Source of the DNA: Planctomyces sp. SH-PL14
Lineage (GTDB): Bacteria > Planctomycetota > Planctomycetia > Planctomycetales > Planctomycetaceae
Direction: 5' to 3'
Assembly: GCF_001610835.1 (NCBI RefSeq)
Contig: NZ_CP011270.1
Location: forward strand, 1 to 64,000
Length of the DNA: 64,000 nt
How positions within the stretch are numbered: position 1 is the stretch's first letter; each line of letters begins with the position of its first letter. A model generated the notes under the pieces. The model saw only the letters and a program-made list of their open reading frames with translations. It did no database searches and had not been told where the DNA came from. The position numbers and the translations under genes were made by a program. Positions 18,815 through 27,095 of this stretch are shown here, one piece after another.

Positions 18815-21800
18815 ATGTTCTCGCGATTCTTCATCGATCGTCCGATCTTCGCCTCGGTCCTCTCCATCGTGATCACGCTGGCGGGGGGGATCGTGCTCTT
18901 TACGTTGCCGGTCACCCAGTACCCGGAGATCACTCCGCCGACCGTCGAGGTGTCCGCCGTCTACGCCGGCGCGAACGCGCAGGTCGTGGCCGATACCGTC
19001 GCCGCACCGATCGAACAGCAGGTCAACGGCGTCGAAGGCATGCTTTACATGTCTTCGCAGTGCACCAATGACGGCCTCTACGCCCTGACTGTCGCCTTCC
19101 GGCCCGGAACCGACCTCAACCTCGCGCAGGTCCTCGTCCAGAACCGCGTCGCCCTCGCGCAGCCGGTCCTTCCTCCGCTCGTCCAGCGCCGCGGCGTGAC
19201 CGTCAAGAAGAAGTCGCCGACGGTCCTGATGATCATCAACCTGTTCTCGCCCGACCGCTCGCGGGACAGCCTGTACCTCAGCAACTACGCGACGATCCAG
19301 CTCCGCGACGAACTCTCGCGGCTTCCGGGGGTCGGCGATATCGGTTTCATCGGCCAGCGGGACTACAGCATGCGGGTGTGGGTCGACCCGGAGCGGGCCG
19401 CCGCGCGGGGTGTCTCGTCCGAGGACGTCGTCCACGCTGTCGAACAGCAGAACGCCCAGGTCGCGGCGGGCCAGATCGGCCAGCCCCCGGTGCCGCAGGG
19501 ACAGACGTTCCAGTTCACGATGACGACCCTCGGCCGTCTGGAGACGACCGAGCAGTTCGACGACATCATCGTGAAGACCGACGCCGAGGGACGGACGATC
19601 CGCCTCAAGGACGTCGCCCGCACGGAACTGGGGGCGATCGCCTACGACCAGATCTGCTCACTCGACGGCCAGCCCTCCGTCGCCCTCTCGATCTATCAGC
19701 TCCCGGGCTCCAACGCCCTCGACACCGCCCGCCAGGTGCGGCAAAAGCTGACCGACATGCAGGAGCGGTTCCCGGACGGGGTCTCCGGGACGGTCGTTTA
19801 CGACACGACGCCGTTCATCCAGGAGTCGGTCAATGAAGTGTTCCACGCCCTGCGGGACGCCGTGATCCTCGTGGCCATCGTGGTCCTCGTCTTCCTGCAG
19901 GGGTGGCGGGCGGCGATCATCCCCCTCGTCGCGGTCCCCGTGGCGGTCGTCGGGACCTTTGCGGCAATGGCGATCTTCGGATTCAGCCTCAACACGCTGA
20001 CGCTGTTCGGTCTCGTTCTGGCGATCGGGATCGTGGTCGACGACGCCATCGTGGTGGTCGAAGCGATCGAGCATCACATCGAACACGGGATGGCGCCGCG
20101 GGACGCCGCGATCCAGGCAATGGACGAGGTGTCCGGCCCTGTCGTCGCCGTCGCTCTCGTGTTGACGGCGGTGTTTGTTCCCTGCACGTTCGTGACCGGG
20201 ATCATCGGAGAGTTCTTCCGCCAGTTCGCGGTGACCATCGCAGTTTCGACCGTCATCTCCGCCTTCAACTCCCTCACGCTCAGTCCCGCCCTGGCGGTGA
20301 TCCTCCTTCAGCCGAAGGCGCAGCGGACGGAAGAGGCCCTGCCGCGGCCGGGTATCGTCCTGGTCGGCGGCTGGCTCGCCTGGGCCTTCGGCGGCCCGAT
20401 CGTCACGCAGTGGATGGAAGCCAGTCCGGTGTTCGCGGACTGGTCCGGGTGGGGCCGGCTGATCGCGGCGATCGTGGGCCTCGTCGTGACCGCCCTCCTG
20501 AGCGGCCTCCTCAACCTCATCCTCAGCCGCGGCTTTAAGGCATTCAACGTTGTCTTCTGGTGGCTGACCGAAGGCTACGTCCGGCTGATCAGCGGGCTTC
20601 TCAAGATCTCGATCCTTGGGCTCGCGTTCTACGGCGGGATGCTGTTCCTGACGCAGCGGCTGTTCGTCGAGACCCCGACCGGCTTCATTCCCGCGCAGGA
20701 CAAGGGATACCTCCTCGTCAACCTGCGTCTGCCGGACGCGTCGTCCCTTGAGCGGACCGAGTCGATCGTGCGGGAGATCGAGTCGATCACCCGTCAGGTG
20801 GACGGGGTCGATCACACGCTCGCCATCACGGGCCAGTCGCTGCTGATGCAGGCGACGGCGTCGAACTTCGGCTCGATGTACGTGATGCTGAAGCCCTTCC
20901 CCGAGCGATCGCCGCGAGGCCTGACCGCCGACGTGATCGCGACGGAGATCGAGCGTCGGCTCCTCGAGAACATTCCCGACGGTCTGGTGGAAGTCGTCGG
21001 CGCGCCGCCGATCGACGGGCTCGGGACCGCGGGGGGCTTCCGGATCATGCTGGAAGACCGCGGCGACGCCGGGCGGCAGGCCCTGCAGGAGACGAGCCAA
21101 GAGATCCTCGCCGCCGCGCGGGAGTCAGGGATGTTCCGGGGCATTTTCACGAGCTACCGGGCCAATTCGGCGTGGCTGTCGATCGAGCTCGACCGGGAGG
21201 CAGCCCGCAAGATGGGGGTTCCGCTCTCGGAGATCTTCAACACCCTGCAGGTCAACTTCGGCTCGCTGTATGTGAACGACTTCAACCGCTTCGGCCGGAC
21301 CTGGCAGGTCAACGTGCAGGCGGATCCTGGCTTCCGGATGCGGCAGGAGGACCTCAAGCGGCTCCGCGTCCACAATGACCATGGGGGGATGGTGCCGCTC
21401 GCTTCGGTGGCCCGGATCGAGGAGATCACGGGGCCGGTCCTGATCTCCCGTTACAACCTCTACCCGACGGCCCCGATCAACTTCGACGTGGCTCCCGGGA
21501 TCAGTTCCGGTCAAGGGCTCGAGGCGATGGAGAAGCTCGGCCGCGGGAAACTGGCGGGGGCGATGCGAGTCGAGTGGACGGAGCTGGCGCTTCTGCAGCA
21601 GATGGCGGGCAATACGGCGATCATCGCCTTCGTGCTGGCGGTCGTCCTCGTGTTCCTGGTGCTGGCGGCGCAGTACGAGAGCTGGTCGCTTCCGCTGGCG
21701 GTGATTCTTGTGGTGCCGATGTGCCTTTTGAGCTCGATTGCCGGGGTGATCCTGGCGGCGATGGACGTCAACATCTTTACGCAGATCGGGTTCGTCGTGC

Positions 21801-22168
21801 TCGTCGGCCTGGCGTGTAAGAACGCGATCCTGATCGTGGAGTTTGCCCGGTCGCGGCGGGAGGCGGGCGTTGATCTCAAGGAGGCGACGCTGGAGGCGTG
21901 CCGGCTGCGGTTGCGGCCGATCATCATGACGTCGCTGGCGTTTATCTTCGGGGTTATCCCGCTTGTTGTCGGCGAAGGGGCCGGGGCGGAGATGCGGCGG
22001 ACGCTGGGGACGGCGGTGTTTGCGGGGATGCTGGGGGTGACGGTGTTCGGGATCTTCCTGACGCCGCTTTTCTTCTATGTCATTCAGCGGGTGACGGAGC
22101 GGATGTGGCCGGCCCGGGACACGGAGTCGGAAGATGCGATCCCGGCAAACGCGGTCGTCATCACGTAA
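18815..22168 (+). CDS. RND efflux pump, HAE1 (AcrB-like) family, second copy
   Basis: A 1117-residue paralogue of the preceding pump, very similar along its length (MFSRFFIDRPIFASVLSIV; IVVDDAIVVVEAIEHHIEHG with the two relay aspartates). It differs by an insert of hydrophobic sequence after the first helix bundle (about residues 505-570) and a short C terminus. The two genes probably arose by tandem duplication and may form homotrimers, or heterotrimers as in MdtBC; that is inference. A family A repeat begins with the first base after its stop codon. Confidence 0.95.
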   Translation: MFSRFFIDRPIFASVLSIVITLAGGIVLFTLPVTQYPEITPPTVEVSAVYAGANAQVVADTVAAPIEQQVNGVEGMLYMSSQCTNDGLYALTVAFRPGTDLNLAQVLVQNRVALAQPVLPPLVQRRGVTVKKKSPTVLMIINLFSPDRSRDSLYLSNYATIQLRDELSRLPGVGDIGFIGQRDYSMRVWVDPERAAARGVSSEDVVHAVEQQNAQVAAGQIGQPPVPQGQTFQFTMTTLGRLETTEQFDDIIVKTDAEGRTIRLKDVARTELGAIAYDQICSLDGQPSVALSIYQLPGSNALDTARQVRQKLTDMQERFPDGVSGTVVYDTTPFIQESVNEVFHALRDAVILVAIVVLVFLQGWRAAIIPLVAVPVAVVGTFAAMAIFGFSLNTLTLFGLVLAIGIVVDDAIVVVEAIEHHIEHGMAPRDAAIQAMDEVSGPVVAVALVLTAVFVPCTFVTGIIGEFFRQFAVTIAVSTVISAFNSLTLSPALAVILLQPKAQRTEEALPRPGIVLVGGWLAWAFGGPIVTQWMEASPVFADWSGWGRLIAAIVGLVVTALLSGLLNLILSRGFKAFNVVFWWLTEGYVRLISGLLKISILGLAFYGGMLFLTQRLFVETPTGFIPAQDKGYLLVNLRLPDASSLERTESIVREIESITRQVDGVDHTLAITGQSLLMQATASNFGSMYVMLKPFPERSPRGLTADVIATEIERRLLENIPDGLVEVVGAPPIDGLGTAGGFRIMLEDRGDAGRQALQETSQEILAAARESGMFRGIFTSYRANSAWLSIELDREAARKMGVPLSEIFNTLQVNFGSLYVNDFNRFGRTWQVNVQADPGFRMRQEDLKRLRVHNDHGGMVPLASVARIEEITGPVLISRYNLYPTAPINFDVAPGISSGQGLEAMEKLGRGKLAGAMRVEWTELALLQQMAGNTAIIAFVLAVVLVFLVLAAQYESWSLPLAVILVVPMCLLSSIAGVILAAMDVNIFTQIGFVVLVGLACKNAILIVEFARSRREAGVDLKEATLEACRLRLRPIIMTSLAFIFGVIPLVVGEGAGAEMRRTLGTAVFAGMLGVTVFGIFLTPLFFYVIQRVTERMWPARDTESEDAIPANAVVIT

Positions 22169-22489
22169 GCTCGAACACCGCTCTTGCCGCTGCAGCTCCG
22201 CTCGCTCAAACCCATTGTGCGACGGCCACTGGGGTCAAGGGGGCAACCCCTTGCCGCCGGAGGCGCTTCCACGAGGAACCGTGGGACACAATGGATGCCC
22301 GCTTTGTGGCACCGGCGTTGAGGACTCACCGCCCGCTTTGCAATCCCCGCGGGTTGGTGACGGGGCATACGGTACGTTGTCCGCGCTTGGACACTCACTC
22401 CTTCAGATATCTCTCGACGAGAGGGCCTCCGGCGGGCAGGGGGGCGTGGCCCCCCTTGCATCCCCCCACCAGGGTGCCCCTGGACCCGG
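22169..22489 (+). repeat. Family A dispersed repeat, copy 5
   Basis: Full forward copy that exactly fills the convergent gap. It starts on the base after the RND pump stop and ends on the base before the ispD stop triplet (22490-22492). The terminal hairpin CCAGGGTGCCCCTGG could terminate ispD, and hairpin 1 could terminate the pump operon. Confidence 0.93.
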
Positions 22490-23224
22490 CTAAAACATCT
22501 CGTCCGAGAATGGGTGCAGGCTCTTCAGCACCTTCTCCTTCGGTAGACTGTCAAACAACGCCTCCGCCATCTTCAGATCGTCGGCCGTCGTAATCTTGAA
22601 ATTGAACGGCGAGCCCTCAACCACCACCGCCCGCACACCAGTCCGCTCCACCAGCTGCGCCTCATCCGTCGGCTGGAACGCCCCGCGTTTTGCATACGCC
22701 TCCACCAACAGCTTGCGGTCGAACACCTGCGGCGTCTGAGCAGCCCACAGCTGATCCCGCGGCACCGTCTCCTCAATCCGCTTCTCCCGGTCGACCCGCT
22801 TCACCGTGCTGGAAATCGGAGTCGCCAGGATCGCCGCCCCCTCCGCCACCGCGGCCTGAAACACCGCGTCGATCCACGGTTTCACAATCAGCGGCCGCGC
22901 CGCGTCATGCACCGCCACAAACTCGACATCGGGCCGGACCAGCTTCAGCGCATTCTCCACCGAGTCCGCCCGCTCCTTCCCCCCCGCAACAAGCTCGATA
23001 TTGGTGAAGGCGAGCTGCGGCCGGAACTTCTCCCTGAACCAGTCGACATCCTCCGGCGCCAGGCAGATCAGCGTCTGCACGACATCGTCCCGCCGCAGAA
23101 ACGGCTCCGCCGCCCGCAGCCAGACCGGCCGCCCTTTCAGGTCGATGAACGGCTTCTTCCCCCGCGGATCGCCAAAACGAGAACTCTTCCCAGCAGCGGG
23201 GAGGATCACGGCAAACTGCGGCAT
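22490..23224 (-). CDS. ispD: 2-C-methyl-D-erythritol 4-phosphate cytidylyltransferase
   Basis: Third step of the MEP isoprenoid pathway: makes CDP-methylerythritol from CTP. The nucleotide-binding N terminus FAVILPAAGKSSRFGDPRGK, the central VAVHDAARP and the later TPISSTVKRV and AAQTPQVF segments match the family. I start at MPQFAVIL (244 residues), since the family begins there; an upstream ATG at 23275 would add 17 Arg/Pro-rich residues. It supplies precursors for UppS. Its stop abuts a family A repeat. Confidence 0.93.
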   Translation of the reverse strand: MPQFAVILPAAGKSSRFGDPRGKKPFIDLKGRPVWLRAAEPFLRRDDVVQTLICLAPEDVDWFREKFRPQLAFTNIELVAGGKERADSVENALKLVRPDVEFVAVHDAARPLIVKPWIDAVFQAAVAEGAAILATPISSTVKRVDREKRIEETVPRDQLWAAQTPQVFDRKLLVEAYAKRGAFQPTDEAQLVERTGVRAVVVEGSPFNFKITTADDLKMAEALFDSLPKEKVLKSLHPFSDEMF

Positions 23225-23566
23225 GGCGGACTCTGCGCGTCGGGGACGGAATGGGGCGGGACGGGGCTTAGACACGGTCGAAGATTAGCCGTCCAGGAAG
23301 GATTTTCCAGAATCGTTCTCCTCGGAGCCAACCGTGCTGGCCGCGAAGATTCTGCGGACAATGTCTCTGGGGAGGAACGTTCAGACGAGGTCTCGACCGA
23401 CCGCGGAGAAACCTGCCCTCCGGCAGTCTTTGCTCCAAAACGGTCATCCTGCCCGATGTGATGGATCGATAGCGTGCGACGTCCGCACCACGGCGCGCCC
23501 CACGCCGTCCCACTTCCCCCTTTCCGCCGGTGCGGTACGCCCGGACGGCCCGAGGACCCCCGCGAC
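23225..23566. other. Divergent intergenic region ispD / HDOD gene
   Basis: About 340 bp between two divergent genes. No repeat of family A, B or C, no strong hairpin and no convincing promoter consensus was found by eye. It should contain both promoters. Confidence 0.5.
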
Positions 23567-24466
23567 ATGATGGCGTCGGCCGTCGAAAACGACCTCACGA
23601 TCCCCGGCCCCCTGTGGGAGCTCGTCACGCGCAAGGCGGGCGACCTCAACATGCTGCCGGCGGTCGCCACGCAGGCGGTCGAGATCGCCAACGACCCCAA
23701 CTGCTCCATCGACCGGTTCACGGCGGTCATCAACCGCGACTCCAAGCTCGCGGCCGACATCCTGAAGCTGGCCAACTCCGCCGCCTACTCCCCCGGCACG
23801 CCGATCCTGAGCCTGAACCAGGCAGTCGTCCGGCTCGGCTTCCGGCAGTGCAAGAACCTGATCCTCTCGTCGAGCATGACGGCGCTCATGAAGAAGATGA
23901 CGCTGGACCAGGAGTGGGTCCGGGAGATCCTCTCCCGGCACGCCTTCATCACCGCCATGCTGGGCGTGCACCTCAACAAGGCGCTCGCCGCCGGATTCCA
24001 GGGGGAGGAGTTCACCGGCGGGCTGATGCACGACTTCGGCCGGCTGCTGTTCGCCGTGACGTTCGGCGAGCAGTTCTCCCAGCTCGACCCGCTCGAATTC
24101 GAAGAGTCTCCCGAGACCCTCGACCGGGAACGGCAGCTCGCCGGGACCGACCACGGGTCGCTTGGGGCCTGGTTCGCACAGGGGAACCGCCTCCCCGCCT
24201 CGCTCGTCGAGGTGGTCCGGTACCACCACCAGCCGGAACTGGCGCAGGACAACCCGCGGCTCGTCGCCCTCGTCGCGTCCTGCGACCACATGGCGAACCA
24301 CATCCAGCGGACCGACGGCGCGGACGGCTACGACCCGGAGACGAACGAAGGGATCCGAATCCTGGAGCGTTCCGGCGTCCGGAACGCCATCCCCCGCTTC
24401 CGGGAGGTCCACGGACGGATCATGGAGATCGCCCAGTCCGACGCCCTGGCCATGCTGTCGTTCTGA
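23567..24466 (+). CDS. HDOD-domain signalling protein
   Basis: A 299-residue protein built almost wholly of an HDOD domain, a catalytically degenerate relative of HD phosphohydrolases used as an output module in signalling. Visible segments are LPAVATQAVEIANDP, INRDSKLAADILKLANSAAY, the LNQAVVRLGF helix, and MHDFGRLLF, where an HD enzyme would have its metal site. I start at tandem ATGs (MMASAVEND), behind GAGG; an upstream ATG gives only Pro/Arg-rich sequence. It is followed after about 40 bp by a CheB-like gene, so the pair is probably a signalling operon. Confidence 0.88.
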   Translation: MMASAVENDLTIPGPLWELVTRKAGDLNMLPAVATQAVEIANDPNCSIDRFTAVINRDSKLAADILKLANSAAYSPGTPILSLNQAVVRLGFRQCKNLILSSSMTALMKKMTLDQEWVREILSRHAFITAMLGVHLNKALAAGFQGEEFTGGLMHDFGRLLFAVTFGEQFSQLDPLEFEESPETLDRERQLAGTDHGSLGAWFAQGNRLPASLVEVVRYHHQPELAQDNPRLVALVASCDHMANHIQRTDGADGYDPETNEGIRILERSGVRNAIPRFREVHGRIMEIAQSDALAMLSF

Positions 24467-24509
24467 CCCTGTTTCCCTGAGCCGCCCCCCACCGTCCCTC
24501 GCCTCCGCC

Positions 24510-25574
24510 ATGTCCGGTAAGAAACGGATCCTGTTCGTCGACGATTCCTCGATGCTGCGGCGGATGCTCGCGGAGGTTCTGGTCAGCCATCCGCGGCTGG
24601 AAGTGATCGCCCCGACCGACCTCCGCCCGGTCCCTGGCGCGCCGAAAGGGATCCCGGCGGACCTCGTGATCCTCGACCTCGAGAACCTGGGCGAGAACCT
24701 CGTCCATGTCGTCTCCACGCTTCGCCGCCGCGACGCGCGGGTTCCGATCCTCGTCTTCACGTCGCTGACCGCGCGGGCCGCCGAACAGACGATGCTCGCC
24801 CTGGCCGCCGGGGCGACGGACTTCGCCGTGAAGCCCGCCCGCGCGGGGCACTTCCGTCTGGCGATGGAGTATCTCCGGTCGGAGCTGCTCCCCAAGGTCC
24901 TGGAGCTCGTCCACGCCAACGGCGACGGCCAGGCCCCTCCTCCGCGGCGCGAGGGAGCGCCGCCGATGCGTCTGCGAAGCCCCGCCGACCTGATCGTGAT
25001 CGGGGGCTCCTCCGGTGGTCCGCAGGCGCTCGCCGAGGTCCTCGGGCAGCTCCCCGCCGAATTTCCCCTGCCGATCCTCGTCGTCCAGCACATGCCCCCC
25101 CTCTTCACGCAGGAACTGGCGAGGCATTTGTCCGGCCGGTGCCGGCTGATCGTACAGGAGGCCCGCGACGGCGACATGGCGGAACCGGGCGTCGTCAGTA
25201 TCGCTCCAGGCGATTTCCACATGGCGATCGAAGCGACGAGGGGCGGACGCCGCATCCGGCTGAATCAGGAGCCGCCGGAACACGCCTGCCGCCCGGCGAT
25301 CGATGTCCTGTTCCGCTCGGCGGCGGTCGTCAGCGGCGGAGGGGCGCTCGGGATCATTCTCACCGGGATGGGGAACGACGGGATCCGCGGATCGCTCGCG
25401 ATCCGTCGCGCCGGGGGACAGGTGCTGGTGCAGGACCCGGCGCTGGCCCTCGCCGAGTCGATGCCGCGGTCCGCGGTGGAGACCGGGATCGCCAACGCTA
25501 TCGCCCCGCTCGCCGAATTCGGAAGCCTGCTCACGAGTCTCGTCGGCGAGCCTGTTGCAGCCAGCGCTTCGTAG
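24510..25574 (+). CDS. CheB-type response regulator / protein-glutamate methylesterase
   Basis: A 354-residue protein with a receiver domain (about 1-130) and a CheB methylesterase domain (about 160-345). The receiver keeps D11/D12, phosphoacceptor D56 in VILDLEN, T/S at FTSLT and K108 in VKPA. The esterase triad is present: Ser in GGSSGG (167/168), H194 in VVQHMPP and D290 in GMGNDG. CheB removes methyl groups from chemoreceptors. No CheA, CheW, CheR or receptor gene is in the window, so it may serve a chemosensory system elsewhere. The ATG at 24510 directly precedes the receiver. Confidence 0.92.
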   Translation: MSGKKRILFVDDSSMLRRMLAEVLVSHPRLEVIAPTDLRPVPGAPKGIPADLVILDLENLGENLVHVVSTLRRRDARVPILVFTSLTARAAEQTMLALAAGATDFAVKPARAGHFRLAMEYLRSELLPKVLELVHANGDGQAPPPRREGAPPMRLRSPADLIVIGGSSGGPQALAEVLGQLPAEFPLPILVVQHMPPLFTQELARHLSGRCRLIVQEARDGDMAEPGVVSIAPGDFHMAIEATRGGRRIRLNQEPPEHACRPAIDVLFRSAAVVSGGGALGIILTGMGNDGIRGSLAIRRAGGQVLVQDPALALAESMPRSAVETGIANAIAPLAEFGSLLTSLVGEPVAASAS

Positions 25575-25879
25575 CGTGCGCAGGTTTTCGCTCGCGGAAC
25601 ACTACGAGTAGTGTCGCTGGCCGCGAGGGCTACCCGATCGCGTGCTGAACGGCCGGCCACTCCGCTTTTTTCGGAACGGTCGGACAGGTCCCCGCGGCTT
25701 TCTCCACGGGACGGCGACCTGAAGATCTGGCGACGGATTGTGAAAGGATTTGCAGTCAGGTTGTCTGAATTGTTATGTTTTCGCCCACCACGCCGCGCAT
25801 CCAATGTCGGGCATTGGACAAGGAAGGTCTCCGGGCAACCGGGCCGTGGGCGCAGGCGTCCCTTGAAGGGAGTGAACGC
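25575..25879. other. Intergenic region before the 56-residue protein
   Basis: About 305 bp, lower in GC toward its right half. It contains a promoter-like pair described separately. The left half shows no feature I recognise. Confidence 0.5.
25750..25778 (+). promoter_or_regulatory. Possible sigma70-type promoter
   Basis: TTGCAG (25750-25755), 17 bp, then TTATGT (25773-25778), in a locally AT-rich stretch about 100 bp before the GTG start of the 56-residue protein. It is a consensus match only. Confidence 0.35.
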
Positions 25880-26050
25880 GTGAACGAAATCCAACTCGAT
25901 CTCGAAATCGGCGAATCGGTGAGGGTGGGGCGGTTTCAGGTGACGCTGCTGGACATCGAAGACGGCGAAGGGCACTTTCGGATCGATTCGGATTGGGACG
26001 ACGCGGAAGAAGTCGTCGAGCTTGTCGACGGCGGACGCTTCCCGCGGTAG
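25880..26050 (+). CDS. Small acidic protein, possible CsrA-like fold
   Basis: A 56-residue protein starting at GTG with a good SD (AAGGGAG, 7 bases upstream). Its core LEIGESVRVGRFQVTLLDIE, then GHFRID, has the alternating pattern of CsrA (VGETLMIGDEVTVTVLGV...VRIGV), but the ends are acidic and the RNA-binding arginines of CsrA are absent. It might be a CsrA-fold protein without RNA binding, or simply a small beta protein. I do not recognise the family. It stands alone, between the CheB-like gene and the convergent DUF1848 gene. Confidence 0.65.
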   Translation: MNEIQLDLEIGESVRVGRFQVTLLDIEDGEGHFRIDSDWDDAEEVVELVDGGRFPR

Positions 26051-26107
26051 GGCACGCGGGCTGACGACGCGCGATGCGGGCTGAAGAAGCGAGCGGTCAC
26101 GAGCAGC

Positions 26108-26138
26108 GGCGGAGAACAGGCGAAGCGCCTCCTCCGCC
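26108..26138. terminator. Hairpin between convergent genes
   Basis: A 7-bp stem GGCGGAG/CTCCGCC (26108-26114, 26132-26138) encloses a smaller AGGCGAAGCGCCT hairpin. It lies between the stops of the 56-residue protein and the DUF1848 gene. There is no T-tract. Confidence 0.4.
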
Positions 26139-26158
26139 GGTTCACTTTGAGCCGGAGT

Positions 26159-27043
26159 TCACCGGGGAGTGAACAGGAATTCCGCGGCGGGGTCGTGCCG
26201 TCGATACCGCTCTGCGGCCTTCGGCGCCGAGGCGACTGCGTAGCAGTAGATGCAGCCGTGCGGACAGGTGTCGTACTCCCCGATGTCCCGCGACGGGAGA
26301 CACCGGCAGGTCGGCCGCGGGGCCTTTCCGCGCGGGGTGACGTCATGTCCGGCGACATCCCGGAGCCGGGCGCCGTCGATACACCGCGCCTCGCCGGTCC
26401 CCTCGACCAGCAGCCCGGGCTGTGAGCAGATCGTGAGAGCCATTCCGCGGTCAGCCGCGATCGCCTGGAATTCCGCAAGCAGCGAGCGTTTTGCCTCATC
26501 GTCCGGATCGTCCGCCGTGAAGTCCCCGGATGTGGAGGCGGCGGCGAGGTTCCGCTGCGTCTTGCGGTAAAACTGGGTCCACGACACGACCACTTCGTCC
26601 GTTGCCCCCGCGAGTGAGCGGCTCAGCGTCTCGAAATTGCGGCGATGAAAGTCGAGATCGGTGAGGCTCGACAGCAGGATCGGGTCGTACCGCCACACGG
26701 CAACGCGCGGCCCGTAGATCTCGGCGAGCTTCCGAAAGTCATCGACCGCCCGCCGCGGCGGAATGACGGAGGTTTCGAGTTCCGCCGGATAGCCCGTGAT
26801 CGTGAACTGAACCGTGAACGGGTAGCCGAGCCCGCGGAGCGTTTCGAGCCCGCCGAAGAACGGGCGGACGTTCCGGGTCCAGAAGACGAACGCGTCAACA
26901 CCGTCGCGGCCCAGCGGGACCCGCACGACCTGCTTGCGGTTGTACGGGTTCACCATCCGGCAGAAGCCGGCCTGGACGCGGTTGAGCAGCCACTCCCCGT
27001 AGAAGGCGGGGATGTCGGTCTTGTAGCTGGCGGAGATGATCAT
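26159..27043 (-). CDS. DUF1848 family protein with C-terminal Cys cluster
   Basis: A 294-residue protein matching my memory of DUF1848: it begins MIISASYKTDIPAFYGEWL, continues with VDAFVFWTRN, and ends with a Cys-rich block CRCLPSRDIGEYDTCPHGC then YCYA. The spacing recalls iron-sulfur or radical-SAM-associated clusters, but the classic CxxxCxxC at the N terminus is absent. The function is unknown; members are often described as radical-SAM-like. It lies 52 bp downstream of nuoF on the same strand, with a hairpin between them. Confidence 0.8.
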   Translation of the reverse strand: MIISASYKTDIPAFYGEWLLNRVQAGFCRMVNPYNRKQVVRVPLGRDGVDAFVFWTRNVRPFFGGLETLRGLGYPFTVQFTITGYPAELETSVIPPRRAVDDFRKLAEIYGPRVAVWRYDPILLSSLTDLDFHRRNFETLSRSLAGATDEVVVSWTQFYRKTQRNLAAASTSGDFTADDPDDEAKRSLLAEFQAIAADRGMALTICSQPGLLVEGTGEARCIDGARLRDVAGHDVTPRGKAPRPTCRCLPSRDIGEYDTCPHGCIYCYAVASAPKAAERYRRHDPAAEFLFTPR

Positions 27044-27059
27044 GGCGTCGACGCACGCC

Positions 27060-27078
27060 GGCCGGCCTTGAGCCGGCC
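27060..27078 (-). terminator. Hairpin between nuoF and the DUF1848 gene
   Basis: A perfect 7-bp stem GGCCGGC/GCCGGCC with loop CTTGA, 18 bp after the nuoF stop. There is no T-tract; it may attenuate or process the transcript. Confidence 0.4.
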
Positions 27079-27095
27079 CTCACCGCCCGGCGGAA

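Noticed and set aside
22160-22495. Target-site duplication around family A copy 5.
   Set aside because: The flanks show no direct repeat, and the flanks of copy 7 (43400-43412 against 43745-43755) also do not.
24162-24509. Upstream extension of the CheB-like gene.
   Set aside because: It overlaps the HDOD gene in another frame, and the receiver domain starts exactly at the ATG at 24510.
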